Shown here piece by piece: positions 14,335-21,117 of a DNA stretch of 64,000 nt. The notes below the pieces were generated by a model. That model was not told the DNA's origin and did no database searches. It worked only from the letters and a program-made list of their open reading frames with translations. Within the stretch, counting starts at the first letter, position 1, and each line of letters starts with the position of its first letter. The DNA comes from a virus. Location of the stretch: positions 186,001-250,000 of IMG/VR virus record IMGVR_UViG_3300025121_000282. One strand, 5' to 3'. A program made the position numbers and the translations under genes.

Positions 14335-14751
14335 ATGTTTGACCCGCTCACCCATTACATGCAAACCATCCTGACACTCCTGGCAATGGACAATGACTCC
14401 CTGCGCGGTGCAGTTCAGGAGGCCCTCAAGCAGGACTCACTGGAGCCCATCAAGGGCGCCTTGAGTCCTCGCGATCTGGCCTACAATTTCTACCACAAGG
14501 AATGGGAAATTTGGGTTCAGATGGAGCTGTATCAGAGTTCCATGGAGCGGCGTCGAAACTGGGACGCTCTCAGCCGGGTAGAGGTTATGGTTTTTGGGCG
14601 GGCCACCCAAGGTCGAATCATCGAGACACTGGATGATGGTTTCTCCGTAGAGTTCGAAGATGAGATGGAAATCCCCATCGGGGAAATGTGGCCTTCTCAC
14701 CACGGATGCATGGGTGGTCTCTTCAAACGGGAAGACGTCACTTTCCTCTGA
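14335..14751 (+). CDS. hypothetical protein with SH3-like C-terminus
   Basis: 138 residues, ATG 14335, SD AAGGACA. Residues 1-75 are helical. The C-terminal 55 residues (GRATQGRIIETLDDGFSVEF...IPIGEMWP) have the strand-turn-strand rhythm of SH3/KOW-like barrels. This is a visual impression only. Confidence 0.6.
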   Translation: MFDPLTHYMQTILTLLAMDNDSLRGAVQEALKQDSLEPIKGALSPRDLAYNFYHKEWEIWVQMELYQSSMERRRNWDALSRVEVMVFGRATQGRIIETLDDGFSVEFEDEMEIPIGEMWPSHHGCMGGLFKREDVTFL

Positions 14752-14755
14752 CCGA

Positions 14756-14783
14756 TTGACCGCTTTCGTTTCCATGTGAAGAA
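14756..14783 (+). promoter_or_regulatory. module promoter for the 14806 ORF
   Basis: TTGACC, 16-base spacer ending TTTCCATGT, GAAGAA. Confidence 0.6.
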
Positions 14784-14805
14784 TCCCAGAAGGAGAGAAT
14801 TCAAA

Positions 14806-15109
14806 ATGCGCACGCTCGAATCACTCGCAGATGGCCGTCTTATCACTTTTCTCGGTGCCGTTTCGGTGGACTTTCGCCACGTTCTGACCTGCCCAACGGG
14901 TTCGAGAATCTGAAATTCTGTCCGTGGGATGGTGGAACTATCAGCACAAAAACGAGCCTCCATTTCTCATCCTGTCTCGGAGAGACAAGGGGATTTACAT
15001 CATCCCCGAATCCGAAGCTGGCGAATTGTTTGATGCCGGGTGGGTTCCCCCGAAGGTGACCAAACGGCTGGTGAATGGTGTCTTCGTGGCGGACGAGGAG
15101 AAAGTTTAG
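14806..15109 (+). pseudogene. ORF apparently split by a frameshift
   Basis: A well-started ORF (ATG 14806, SD AAGGAGA) stops after 35 codons at 14913. The next ORF, 61 codons from GTG 14924 to 15109 (GWWNYQHKNEPPFLILSRRD...), has no SD, and its frame extends back to a stop at about 14885. Together they would make one protein of about 100 residues, the usual size here. Two separate short genes cannot be excluded. Confidence 0.4.
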
Positions 15110-15114
15110 CTACA

Positions 15115-15540
15115 ATGAGTACTCTTAATCAGAAGTACAGCGACACAGATGGTGTGGGCCTCGGCCGGTGCGAAGAGTGTGGCTACATGTTCGTGAATGA
15201 GAACGAGCGCCACACCAAAACCGGTCTGCCCGGCTTCTCCTGTGAACTTCACAAAGCCGTGCATATCGATGACTGGATCGAACTGCCTCCTGCCAACGAC
15301 CAGGAAAAACTGGTCAAGGAGTGGTTCGACCACTTCCGACGTCCCGCCATTCAGAAAGATTACAAGTGGCTCGCGGCCCGCAAGGTTTTCTGCATTTTCG
15401 AGGGAAAGAGGATGCGTTGCACCGGGGCTTCAAGGATGGGTGACGTGTGGCTGACCTACAATCTTGTCAAGGACTTCGGATACGACCGGCGGGTGGACGT
15501 GGCGGGATGCTCTGATTGGACCGTCGAGGGCCCGAAGTGA
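15115..15540 (+). CDS. hypothetical zinc-ribbon-like protein
   Basis: 141 residues, ATG 15115. CEECGYMF (residues 19-26) followed by H and CELH about 20 residues later could form a four-ligand zinc site. The C-terminal half is basic and aromatic. There is no module promoter directly upstream, so it is probably read with the 14806 ORF. Function unknown. Confidence 0.6.
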   Translation: MSTLNQKYSDTDGVGLGRCEECGYMFVNENERHTKTGLPGFSCELHKAVHIDDWIELPPANDQEKLVKEWFDHFRRPAIQKDYKWLAARKVFCIFEGKRMRCTGASRMGDVWLTYNLVKDFGYDRRVDVAGCSDWTVEGPK

Positions 15541-15818
15541 AAGTTGCAATCTACAAGTCCCAGGGTGTGGTCCCGTTCCAGACTCGTGAATGGGACGTGT
15601 CGGAGGCATACGCCACCAACGAAGAGGCCATCCGAGTTTGCAATGCCATGAATTGGAAAATGGTGAGCGCAAACTGCAATCCGGGTGTCTTCACGGTTGA
15701 CGTGTCCGAGTCCCAGATGAACCTGTGGAAGCTCCACAAGCAAATGGACATCTGCGAGATTCCTACACTTGTCATGTTGTCTGATGGTATCCAATACCAT
15801 GTTGACCCATTGGGGTGA
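15537..15818 (+). CDS. hypothetical protein, GTG start
   Basis: 93 residues from GTG 15537, overlapping the previous TGA (GTGA). Beta-alpha pattern, VAIYKSQG..PFQTREWDVSEAYATNEEA, soluble. Coupled to its neighbours. Function unknown. Confidence 0.5.
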   Translation: MKVAIYKSQGVVPFQTREWDVSEAYATNEEAIRVCNAMNWKMVSANCNPGVFTVDVSESQMNLWKLHKQMDICEIPTLVMLSDGIQYHVDPLG

Positions 15819-15820
15819 CA

Positions 15821-16081
15821 ATGCAAATTAACGGCATCGACGTGTTGGTCGGGACCCAGGTGCAGTCGCTGGTCTTCGACTACGAAACCAGTGTGGCTCG
15901 TGGCGGGATTTGTCGTGGCGACATTGGCAATGTTGTACGCGTGGAACCCGAACGCGTTGAAGTTGTGTTCTACCCGTGGGGCGTCCCAACAATGTCCTGG
16001 TGGACAAAGAGCGAAACTGCACACCTGACCACACTCGTCCATATGCAGACAGTTTTGTGGCTCACCCTTGGTAGGAGATAA
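15821..16081 (+). CDS. hypothetical small beta-rich protein
   Basis: 86 residues from ATG 15821 with GGGGTG close upstream; a GTG at 15815 overlapping the previous stop is an alternative. Beta-rich with Val-rich strands (GNVVRVEPERVEVVFYPWG), possibly a small barrel. Function unknown. Confidence 0.5.
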   Translation: MQINGIDVLVGTQVQSLVFDYETSVARGGICRGDIGNVVRVEPERVEVVFYPWGVPTMSWWTKSETAHLTTLVHMQTVLWLTLGRR

Positions 16082-16097
16082 TCAGGTCCAACCCACG

Positions 16098-16220
16098 ATG
16101 GAAACAGAATGTGGAATCGATGATTTCTGGACGCTGGGTGTGTGGGTGAAATCGGAAACACGGGCTGACGTTACCCCCACACAATTGACCACCCTACTCT
16201 ACGGGCGAATTACATCCTAG
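16098..16220 (+). CDS. possible 40-residue protein
   Basis: ATG 16098 to TAG 16220, no clear SD. The next gene's promoter (16185-16212) lies inside its 3' end, which is unusual but not unique here. Little supports it beyond the open frame. Confidence 0.25.
   Translation: METECGIDDFWTLGVWVKSETRADVTPTQLTTLLYGRITS
16185..16212 (+). promoter_or_regulatory. module promoter for the 16245 gene
   Basis: TTGACC, 16-base spacer, GAATTA. Confidence 0.5.
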
Positions 16221-16244
16221 ACCCCAACAAGAAGATAAGAACAA

Positions 16245-16568
16245 ATGAGCAAGCAATTCAGCAGTGGTATGCACGCGTGGTTCAGCTGGAAACAGGCCGA
16301 AGCTGCTGGCGTTCGGACGCTGAAGCGTCCTGATGGGACAACCTACCATCTGACCACAGTGACTGCCGCACTCGAACACGGCTGTGGTTGGGATGACATG
16401 CAATATCTCGGGACCATTGGTGAAGATGACACCGACGTGTGCTCTACCATGTCCTCACGAGAAAACTGCAACCATGTGAAAAACACGACACTTCTCCCGT
16501 TGGATGTGGGTTCCAAAGAGTTCTTTAAACTGGTTCTGGACTGCGAGTCCAACCAGAAAAACAAGTAA
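16245..16568 (+). CDS. HAWFS/HGCGWDDM family protein, paralogue 3
   Basis: 107 residues, ATG 16245. It keeps HAWFSWKQAEAAG, RPDGTTY, HGCGWDDM and YLGTIGEDD, then diverges completely after residue 65 into a tail (CSTMSSRENCNHV...) unrelated to the other two copies. The upstream context has AGAAGATAAG but a weak SD. Confidence 0.65.
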   Translation: MSKQFSSGMHAWFSWKQAEAAGVRTLKRPDGTTYHLTTVTAALEHGCGWDDMQYLGTIGEDDTDVCSTMSSRENCNHVKNTTLLPLDVGSKEFFKLVLDCESNQKNK

Positions 16569-16623
16569 CATGACTGACTTGTCTCGGTGTCCACATGGAT
16601 AGTCAACAGAGGTAGTGCAACAG

Positions 16624-16935
16624 ATGGCCGACCTTCGACGTGAATTTACCACTGACCAGTACGAAGCCATGCGCCCAGATTTGGAAGAAGCAAGGGCTGC
16701 AGTTCTGGCTGCGCTTGCCCGACACCATGAACTGGGTCTGACCCAATGGGTCCGTCAAGATGCTGACTCTGTACCTGACCCTGCGGTAAAAGAGGCATTC
16801 AGCCTGTTGAATCAAGCGGCCAGACTCATCGACCGGGCTCAGTTCGAACTAGTGCTGCGCCTCCATACAACCGGAGCCATTGCACCCAAAAATGGCCCGA
16901 CAAGAGAGGCAACAAATGGCAACCATTCCCCGTGA
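16624..16935 (+). CDS. tandem-duplicated helical protein, copy 1
   Basis: 103 residues from ATG 16624, nine bases after GAGGTAG. It aligns along its length with the next protein: F T..QY.AM.PD.E.ARA.VLA.LARHHELG, D..PNPAVKEAF.LL.QA.RL.DRAQ.EL. All-helical, probably a bundle. No module promoter directly upstream. Function unknown. Confidence 0.6.
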   Translation: MADLRREFTTDQYEAMRPDLEEARAAVLAALARHHELGLTQWVRQDADSVPDPAVKEAFSLLNQAARLIDRAQFELVLRLHTTGAIAPKNGPTREATNGNHSP

Positions 16936-17203
16936 TTTCACCATTGCACAATACGACGCCATGGCCCCCGACTTCGAGGCCGCTCGTGCAGGCGTTCTCG
17001 CCCTATTGGCTCGCCACCATGAACTTGGTCAGAGTCATTGGTTGGGCGGTGATAGTGACTCTGCACCCAACCCCGCGGTCAAAGAAGCATTTGACCTGTT
17101 GCATCAAGCGGTAAGGCTCATGGACCGTGCTCAGCACGAACTGGTCATGCACCTCTGCGCAAACGGGCACATTCCTTTTCAAACCGATCAGAAACCGGAT
17201 TGA
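16916..17203 (+). CDS. tandem-duplicated helical protein, copy 2
   Basis: 95 residues from ATG 16916, overlapping copy 1 by 20 bases. The strong similarity to copy 1 and the adjacency show a recent tandem duplication. It ends KPD with the TGA in the TTGACC at 17200. Confidence 0.6.
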   Translation: MATIPRDFTIAQYDAMAPDFEAARAGVLALLARHHELGQSHWLGGDSDSAPNPAVKEAFDLLHQAVRLMDRAQHELVMHLCANGHIPFQTDQKPD

Positions 17204-17205
17204 CC
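17200..17205 (+). promoter_or_regulatory. -35-like box before candidate RNA A
   Basis: TTGACC overlapping the upstream TGA, but no GAANNN box follows at 16-17 bases; the spacer is replaced by a GCGGA/TCCGC dyad. Promoter activity is uncertain. Confidence 0.3.
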
Positions 17206-17222
17206 GCGGACTGTTTCCGCTC

Positions 17223-17503
17223 TCTTCAAGGAGCGAGACGACCCAGGATAGTCTTGCATGGGTGACGAAAAACTACCATGCTTAGCTGGAGAAGTAGTGC
17301 ACATCCAGTGAAATGTCGGCACTAGTTGTGGGTTCGGGTGACGCCGATAAGGGGCTGCAGACCCCAAGCGCAAACCCTCCAAATGTGGTATCACTTGGCG
17401 TAAAAAGCCAAGCAATTACGGACAAAGCCACACAAGGCCTGTTGATGGTCCTAGACAGGCTACAGCGCCCTCCCGGCCTCGCAAGTGGTTGAGAGGGCGC
17501 TGT
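17223..17503 (+). ncRNA. candidate structured RNA A
   Basis: About 280 ORF-free bases with successive hairpins: CTGGA/TCCAG, TCGGC/GCCGA, GGGG/CCCC, CTTGGC/GCCAAG (17394-17412), AGGCCTGT/ACAGGCT, and a final perfect 11-bp stem ACAGCGCCCTC/GAGGGCGCTGT (17462-17503). No run of codons with an SD competes. The last stem may end the transcript. No known RNA family recognised. Confidence 0.45.
17462..17503 (+). terminator. strong stem-loop, possible terminator
   Basis: Perfect 11-bp GC-rich stem with a 20-base loop at the end of candidate RNA A. The following GTCGTATTTG has only a short T run, so it is not a classic intrinsic terminator. Confidence 0.4.
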
Positions 17504-17530
17504 CGTATTTGAAATCTATGAACAAATAAA

Positions 17531-17558
17531 TTAACCAATCCTTTCGTGGGGTGAAGAA
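17531..17558 (+). promoter_or_regulatory. module promoter facing a non-coding region
   Basis: TTAACC, 16-base spacer, GAAGAA; no ORF with an SD follows for about 900 bases. Confidence 0.45.
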
Positions 17559-17616
17559 CTGTACACAGTGGGCTCGGTGCCACACCCGAACCTTCTTTCC
17601 ACGACTGATGCACCTA

Positions 17617-17661
17617 CCCCCCCCCCCCCCCCCCCCCGCAATAATGGCTGCGGGCGAGGAT
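17617..17661 (+). repeat. C21 tract plus GCAATAATGGCTGCGGGCG element, copy 2
   Basis: 21 consecutive C (17617-17637) run straight into the 24-base element (17638-17661). CCCGCA and TGCGGG can pair around the 8-base loop ATAATGGC. Copy 2 differs from copy 3 by one base and shares the following ATAGATGT. Confidence 0.65.
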
Positions 17662-18352
17662 AGATGTACCCGAATTCGCCCGTTGCGGTCCGCCTGTCAC
17701 CAGTACGTGGCATAGCTGCCCCCTCCCATCTGTACTCCCACGTGAATGCGGCTCGCACTCGCAACCGCCTATCAAACCCACACACCACTCAATTGCGCGC
17801 CCGCATCAAGTACCCACAATTTCGCAAACAGCATACACGAACACGGATGTACACGGAATCGTGTATGCTGTGCTTTCGTGTATGCCAGAACGGATGTACT
17901 GCATCACGCTCTCGCCAACACATGCAAGTGCTCACGTGAACGTACGGGCTGTCACATGTGGGCCCACACACGAGTGTGCTCAGTGTTCAAGAAAATTTGT
18001 CCACAATATCTCGTTCTGATTTCTGAAATTTGTCCGCACTGTTCCCACTCTCCCAAGACAACCACCCCAGCTTTGGAAGCCCCTCAGTTTAGAACTATTC
18101 ACCCCCTGACACCCCTCGAACCAAAGCTATTTACACGTCCACACCTAGAAACTTTCAACTTCTGGTGTGTTTATTTATACCTATGGTTCTAAAAAGCGGT
18201 CTATTATAACAAGGTGTCACCCTTTGGCCAAACCAGAGCCACAGGTTTGGGCCTGCCTTGGGTTTGGGGCTTGGGGGGGGGGAGTTGTTTTTCACCCAGT
18301 AGGGAGTGCTAGATAACCCGTATTTCGGGAGTCTCAAACCGTTGACTACCCA
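17662..18352 (+). other. non-coding stretch of about 690 bases
   Basis: Open frames here have no SD and a low-complexity CA/GT-rich composition. It holds a perfect 12-bp inverted repeat CAGCATACACGA (17829-17840 and 17859-17870), a direct repeat AAATTTGTCC (17993 and 18026), a TATAAC box at 18205, a CCAAACC/GGTTTGG hairpin (18228-18250) and a G10 tract (18273-18282). I see no gene. Confidence 0.5.
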
Positions 18353-18379
18353 TTGACGGAGCCCTGTAGGGGTGAAATA
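18353..18379 (+). promoter_or_regulatory. module promoter upstream of the 18402 hairpin
   Basis: TTGACG, 15-base spacer, GAAATA; the transcript would enter the hairpin at 18402-18452. Confidence 0.4.
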
Positions 18380-18401
18380 ACTCAGAGACGGAGATTTTCT
18401 T

Positions 18402-18452
18402 TCCCGCCTCGAAGAGACTCCCCCCCCCCGACTAAGGATTGACGAGGCGGGA
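18402..18452 (+). other. covarying hairpin H1 around GACTAAGGATTGAC
   Basis: TCCCGCCTC (18402-18410) pairs perfectly with GAGGCGGGA (18444-18452). The loop contains C10 and GACTAAGGATTGAC, the last six bases being the -35 box of the 18505 gene. The same loop core, with a different stem, precedes the paralogous gene at 26000. Confidence 0.5.
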
Positions 18453-18466
18453 TGGGGAGTGAAGAA
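18439..18466 (+). promoter_or_regulatory. module promoter for the 18505 gene
   Basis: TTGACG, 16-base spacer, GAAGAA; its first box lies within hairpin H1. Confidence 0.55.
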
Positions 18467-18504
18467 TCCCAGAGACAATCAACCGACTGAACAGGAGATT
18501 CCCA

Positions 18505-18975
18505 ATGACCACCAAGTCCACCAAGTCCACCACCAAGTCCCCCCGCGCTCCCAAGATCGTCGTCGAGAAGCTGGACGCCCTGGGCTTCCCGATTCCCGCC
18601 GCTGCGCAGGAGCCGGTCATCGTCCCGGTCGAAGAGACCAATCCGGGCGCGACCGGGGTCGCGCCCGTCGTCGTCGTCAAGGCGGTCCGAGTCGTCCCCG
18701 AGGCCCCGCTCTGCCTCTGCGGGTGCCTGACCCAGACCAGCCACCACACCCGGACCTTCCGCCAGGGCCACGACGCCCGGCTGGTGGGGATGTTCCGCAA
18801 GGCGCCCGAGGGCCTCTCGGAGGCGCAGGTCGCGGCGGCCACCCAGATCATCAACCGGAAGCTCCAGAGCGCCGCCGCGAAGCTCCCGGCCGCCTCCAAG
18901 CCCATCCTGGAGGCCGCTCCTGCAGAGCAGAACGAGACCACCAGCGACGAGGCCGCTGCTTCCAACGTGGGCTGA
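18505..18975 (+). CDS. CxCGC/GHDAR putative zinc protein, paralogue 2
   Basis: 156 residues, ATG 18505, SD AGGAGA. The N-terminus is a Lys/Thr/Ser/Pro tail (TKSTKSTTKSPR), like the DNA-contacting tails of some histone-like proteins. A Val/Pro linker follows, then PLCLCGCLTQTS and FRQGHDARLVG (about residues 71-97), then an Ala-rich helical region ending ASNVG. It is very close to the 26000 protein. Nucleic-acid binding is a reasonable guess from the tail plus the Cys/His core, but unproven. Confidence 0.65.
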   Translation: MTTKSTKSTTKSPRAPKIVVEKLDALGFPIPAAAQEPVIVPVEETNPGATGVAPVVVVKAVRVVPEAPLCLCGCLTQTSHHTRTFRQGHDARLVGMFRKAPEGLSEAQVAAATQIINRKLQSAAAKLPAASKPILEAAPAEQNETTSDEAAASNVG

Positions 18976-19030
18976 TCGGCCTTTCGCCTCCCGGACGGAG
19001 CGGTCAATCTTTGGGTGTCCGAGCCCGGGA

Positions 19031-19058
19031 TTGACCGCCCAAGGACCGAGGTGAATCA
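19031..19058 (+). promoter_or_regulatory. module promoter for candidate RNA B
   Basis: TTGACC, 16-base spacer, GAATCA; the RNA stem starts eight bases later. Confidence 0.6.
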
Positions 19059-19066
19059 TCCCGAGA

Positions 19067-19231
19067 TTGGCTGTTCAGAAATCGGTTCGAAACATTGAGG
19101 ATTGGCAACCACCCGGTACGTTCCGGGAAAGGGGTCAATCTTTAGGAGGTGGTTTGTCAGGACCACCAACCCAGCACATAGGCTGACACCTTTTGTGATT
19201 GGGTGCTTCGGACCGGTTTCTGAACAGCCAA
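19067..19231 (+). ncRNA. candidate structured RNA B
   Basis: The 25 bases at 19067-19091 pair along their full length with 19207-19231, with 23 Watson-Crick pairs and two G-U pairs. The enclosed 115 bases form further hairpins: AACCACC/GGTGGTT around CCCGG/CCGGG, and ACCCA..CACA with TGTG..TGGGT. No ORF with an SD lies inside. The G-U pairs fit selection on RNA rather than on a DNA palindrome. Confidence 0.6.
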
Positions 19232-19238
19232 ATGAGGA

Positions 19239-19267
19239 TTGACCGCTCTGGTCTCCGAGGCGAAGAG
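19239..19267 (+). promoter_or_regulatory. module promoter for candidate RNA C
   Basis: TTGACC, 17-base spacer, GAAGAG, three bases before the RNA C stem. Confidence 0.6.
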
Positions 19268-19270
19268 TTA

Positions 19271-19339
19271 TGTGGGGGTACCAATCGGCCCTAGAGGCCG
19301 GGGTCCACTGATACGTAATTCAGTATTGGTACCCCCACA
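19271..19339 (+). ncRNA. candidate structured RNA C, three-way junction
   Basis: A perfect 15-bp closing stem (TGTGGGGGTACCAAT with ATTGGTACCCCCACA) encloses two hairpins, CGGCC-CTAGA-GGCCG and ACTGA-TACGTAAT-TCAGT. That makes a 69-base three-way junction directly downstream of a promoter. A DNA recombination site is the main alternative. Confidence 0.55.
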
Positions 19340-19346
19340 TTGTCAA

Positions 19347-19374
19347 TTGACGAGAGTCACCCTCAGGTGAAGTG
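19347..19374 (+). promoter_or_regulatory. module promoter for candidate RNA D
   Basis: TTGACG, 16-base spacer, GAAGTG, four bases before the RNA D stem. Confidence 0.55.
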
Positions 19375-19378
19375 TCCT

Positions 19379-19551
19379 GGAAGAGAGGACAATCCAAGCC
19401 CCCGAGCCGTGTGGCCCGCCCGACTCCGCGGTAAGGCCTGCCACCCGCTTTGGGACTCAAGGGGCCTCTCTTCCCTTTTCAACTACACCCTCATTGGTCC
19501 TTTTCAAGAGACTGGTGGGGGCGCAGTCGTATTTGGGGTTCGAAAAGGACC
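19379..19551 (+). ncRNA. candidate structured RNA D
   Basis: GGAAGAGAGG (19379-19388) pairs perfectly with CCTCTCTTCC (19465-19474), with an inner GTGGC/GCCAC pairing. A second perfect 10-bp stem GGTCCTTTTC/GAAAAGGACC spans 19496-19551. A reading frame runs through but has no SD, and the next gene has its own promoter and SD. Ends in GTCGTATTTGG, similar to the end of RNA A. Confidence 0.5.
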
Positions 19552-19561
19552 AAAACCTGGA

Positions 19562-19589
19562 TTGACCGATTTTGTTTCCATGCGAAGAA
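19562..19589 (+). promoter_or_regulatory. module promoter for the 19610 gene
   Basis: TTGACC, 16-base spacer with TGTTTCCATGC, GAAGAA. Confidence 0.6.
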
Positions 19590-19609
19590 AGACAAGGAGG
19601 AACTCAAAA

Positions 19610-19843
19610 ATGTCCAGATTCAAACCCTCGGTTTCGCAGCTGATGGAGGTCCAGCACCGGGTGGACACTCAGAATCCGTCGCAAGTGGCACTCTTCTGCC
19701 GGGTGATTGGTGCCTCGATGCTTGCCAATGCTGCTGCCTCGATTCCCTCCGTCTGGAGAGCGGCTCGGGCCCAGTTGGCCATTGAGGCCGCCACGCTCAA
19801 TGTGGTCTTGGGCATCGACCTCGAAGTGGTTTGGTGCGATTGA
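19610..19843 (+). CDS. small helical protein
   Basis: 77 residues from ATG 19610, set by AAGGAGG nine to ten bases upstream. Ala-rich helices dominate (IGASMLANAAASIPSVWRAAR). It ends WCD, with the TGA inside TTGACT at 19840. Function unknown. Confidence 0.6.
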   Translation: MSRFKPSVSQLMEVQHRVDTQNPSQVALFCRVIGASMLANAAASIPSVWRAARAQLAIEAATLNVVLGIDLEVVWCD

Positions 19844-19867
19844 CTGATTTCGTTTCCATGTGAAGAA
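19840..19867 (+). promoter_or_regulatory. module promoter for the 19901 gene
   Basis: TTGACT, 16-base spacer ending TTTCCATGT, GAAGAA. Confidence 0.6.
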
Positions 19868-19900
19868 CGACACACAATCGACAGGGAGGGGCTAAAAAAG

Positions 19901-20173
19901 ATGGCACGCTTCTACGTTCAGGCGAGTGAGTACGAGTTGATTGCGTCCCTGGACGTGGTTGTGGCCGACACCTACGAGGCCATCCAACACTTTAACCGGC
20001 ACTTCAAGGGACGGGTTGGCGGGTGGAAAGACGTGAAGAGTTCCACCCACATCGTGATCAACCTTGACAACCCCAAAGAGCACTGGTTGGGAACCGACTC
20101 CTTCAAGCGCATCTGCACCGGGTGGCGCGAAGGTCGAGAATACTGGTCGGGTCCACACTCAATCGAGTATTAA
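19901..20173 (+). CDS. hypothetical small protein
   Basis: 90 residues, ATG 19901, SD AGGGAGG. An alpha/beta start (RFYVQASEYELIASLDVVVAD) then a Trp- and Gly-rich second half. The TAA stop lies in the TTAACC box at 20170. Function unknown. Confidence 0.6.
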   Translation: MARFYVQASEYELIASLDVVVADTYEAIQHFNRHFKGRVGGWKDVKSSTHIVINLDNPKEHWLGTDSFKRICTGWREGREYWSGPHSIEY

Positions 20174-20197
20174 CCGGTTCCATCTTCAGCTGAAAGA
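20170..20197 (+). promoter_or_regulatory. module promoter for the 20237 gene
   Basis: TTAACC, 16-base spacer, GAAAGA. Confidence 0.5.
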
Positions 20198-20236
20198 GAC
20201 TACGAGACACCGAACCAACTGAAAGGGGGATTCCAA

Positions 20237-20689
20237 ATGCTCAGCGAAGACCGACTCGAAGTTCTCGACCTCTACGGCTTCGGATGGAATCGCTTCTTTC
20301 AGACGGTCCACGAGCCGGACCCGGAAGTGAAGCGGTCCATGATCGGCGATGTGCTTCTCATGTGGGAGTTCGACAAGACAGGAGCCGAGTACCACTGGTA
20401 CGACCTGTTCACACGCCTCCGCCGAGACGAGCATGCGATCATCCTGGAGCAGCTGTTGGTCTTCATCGACCAGGGGTTCGTCCTCGGACCGTTCGCAGAC
20501 GACACCATCACCATCAACCCGGAAAAGCAGGAAGAACTGATGCTTTTCGTGGGTATGTGGCCGGAGGGTTTCGAGGCACCCGAGGGTGTGGAAGTTCTTC
20601 GCCTGACGGAAGAGGCCAAGGACATTCTCGAAACAGAGGGCGGAGAAGAGTACCTCATCGAGCAGGCGGTCAAAGCACTCAAGGATTGA
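20237..20689 (+). CDS. acidic hypothetical protein
   Basis: 150 residues, ATG 20237, SD AAAGGGGG. Strongly acidic, alternating helices and loops (EHAIILEQLLVFIDQGFVLG), ending KALKD with TGA inside the TTGACC at 20686. A negative charge of this degree recalls DNA-mimic or inhibitor proteins of phages, but there is no direct evidence. Confidence 0.6.
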   Translation: MLSEDRLEVLDLYGFGWNRFFQTVHEPDPEVKRSMIGDVLLMWEFDKTGAEYHWYDLFTRLRRDEHAIILEQLLVFIDQGFVLGPFADDTITINPEKQEELMLFVGMWPEGFEAPEGVEVLRLTEEAKDILETEGGEEYLIEQAVKALKD

Positions 20690-20713
20690 CCGGCCTCTCC
20701 TTCGGGTGAAGGA
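20686..20713 (+). promoter_or_regulatory. module promoter for the 20760 gene
   Basis: TTGACC, 16-base spacer, GAAGGA. Confidence 0.55.
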
Positions 20714-20759
20714 ACTAAGAGAGCACTTTCGCTCTCCTTTTCCAGCCCAGGAGGTCATA

Positions 20760-21065
20760 ATGTCCCGCATCGACGCCGAATTCAAGTCCGTTGTCGCTTT
20801 CGCCAGTTACAAGCTCGACAACGACGACCCCACCTTCACGGGTGCCGATTTGCAAACCCTCAACCGGGTGACGCTGACATCGGTCCCGAACATCAAGCTC
20901 CAATTGCTCGAACTTGGCCTGACCCAGGCCATTCCCGAAAAGGCCTCCGTGGTCCGAGGGTTCACCGCGAACTCGCACGACCGGTGGGCCGGCAACCCCT
21001 GCGCGGGTGGGTCGGGTGGGTCGTCGATCCAGAAGTTCGCAGGGAATGCGGCCGGCTGGAATTGA
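20760..21065 (+). CDS. hypothetical protein with Gly-rich tail
   Basis: 101 residues, ATG 20760, SD AGGAGG. Helical first half; the tail has GGSGGSS and an Asn-rich end. It ends in Asn, with TGA in AAT TGA CC. Function unknown. Confidence 0.6.
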   Translation: MSRIDAEFKSVVAFASYKLDNDDPTFTGADLQTLNRVTLTSVPNIKLQLLELGLTQAIPEKASVVRGFTANSHDRWAGNPCAGGSGGSSIQKFAGNAAGWN

Positions 21066-21089
21066 CCTGAAGTCCTGTGGGGCGAAAGT
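21062..21089 (+). promoter_or_regulatory. module promoter for the 21118 gene
   Basis: TTGACC, 16-base spacer, GAAAGT. Confidence 0.5.
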
Positions 21090-21117
21090 CCACACACCAA
21101 ACCAGGGAGTTTTCAGT

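Noticed and set aside
17664-18192. ORFs of 91 and 148 codons in the long intergenic region
   Set aside because: No SD, low-complexity His/Arg/Thr composition, and inverted repeats better explain the sequence.
19340-19609. N-terminal extension of the 19610 gene
   Set aside because: The frame is open but lies over a perfect RNA-like stem and the promoter; the SD sits at 19595-19600, fixing the start at 19610.
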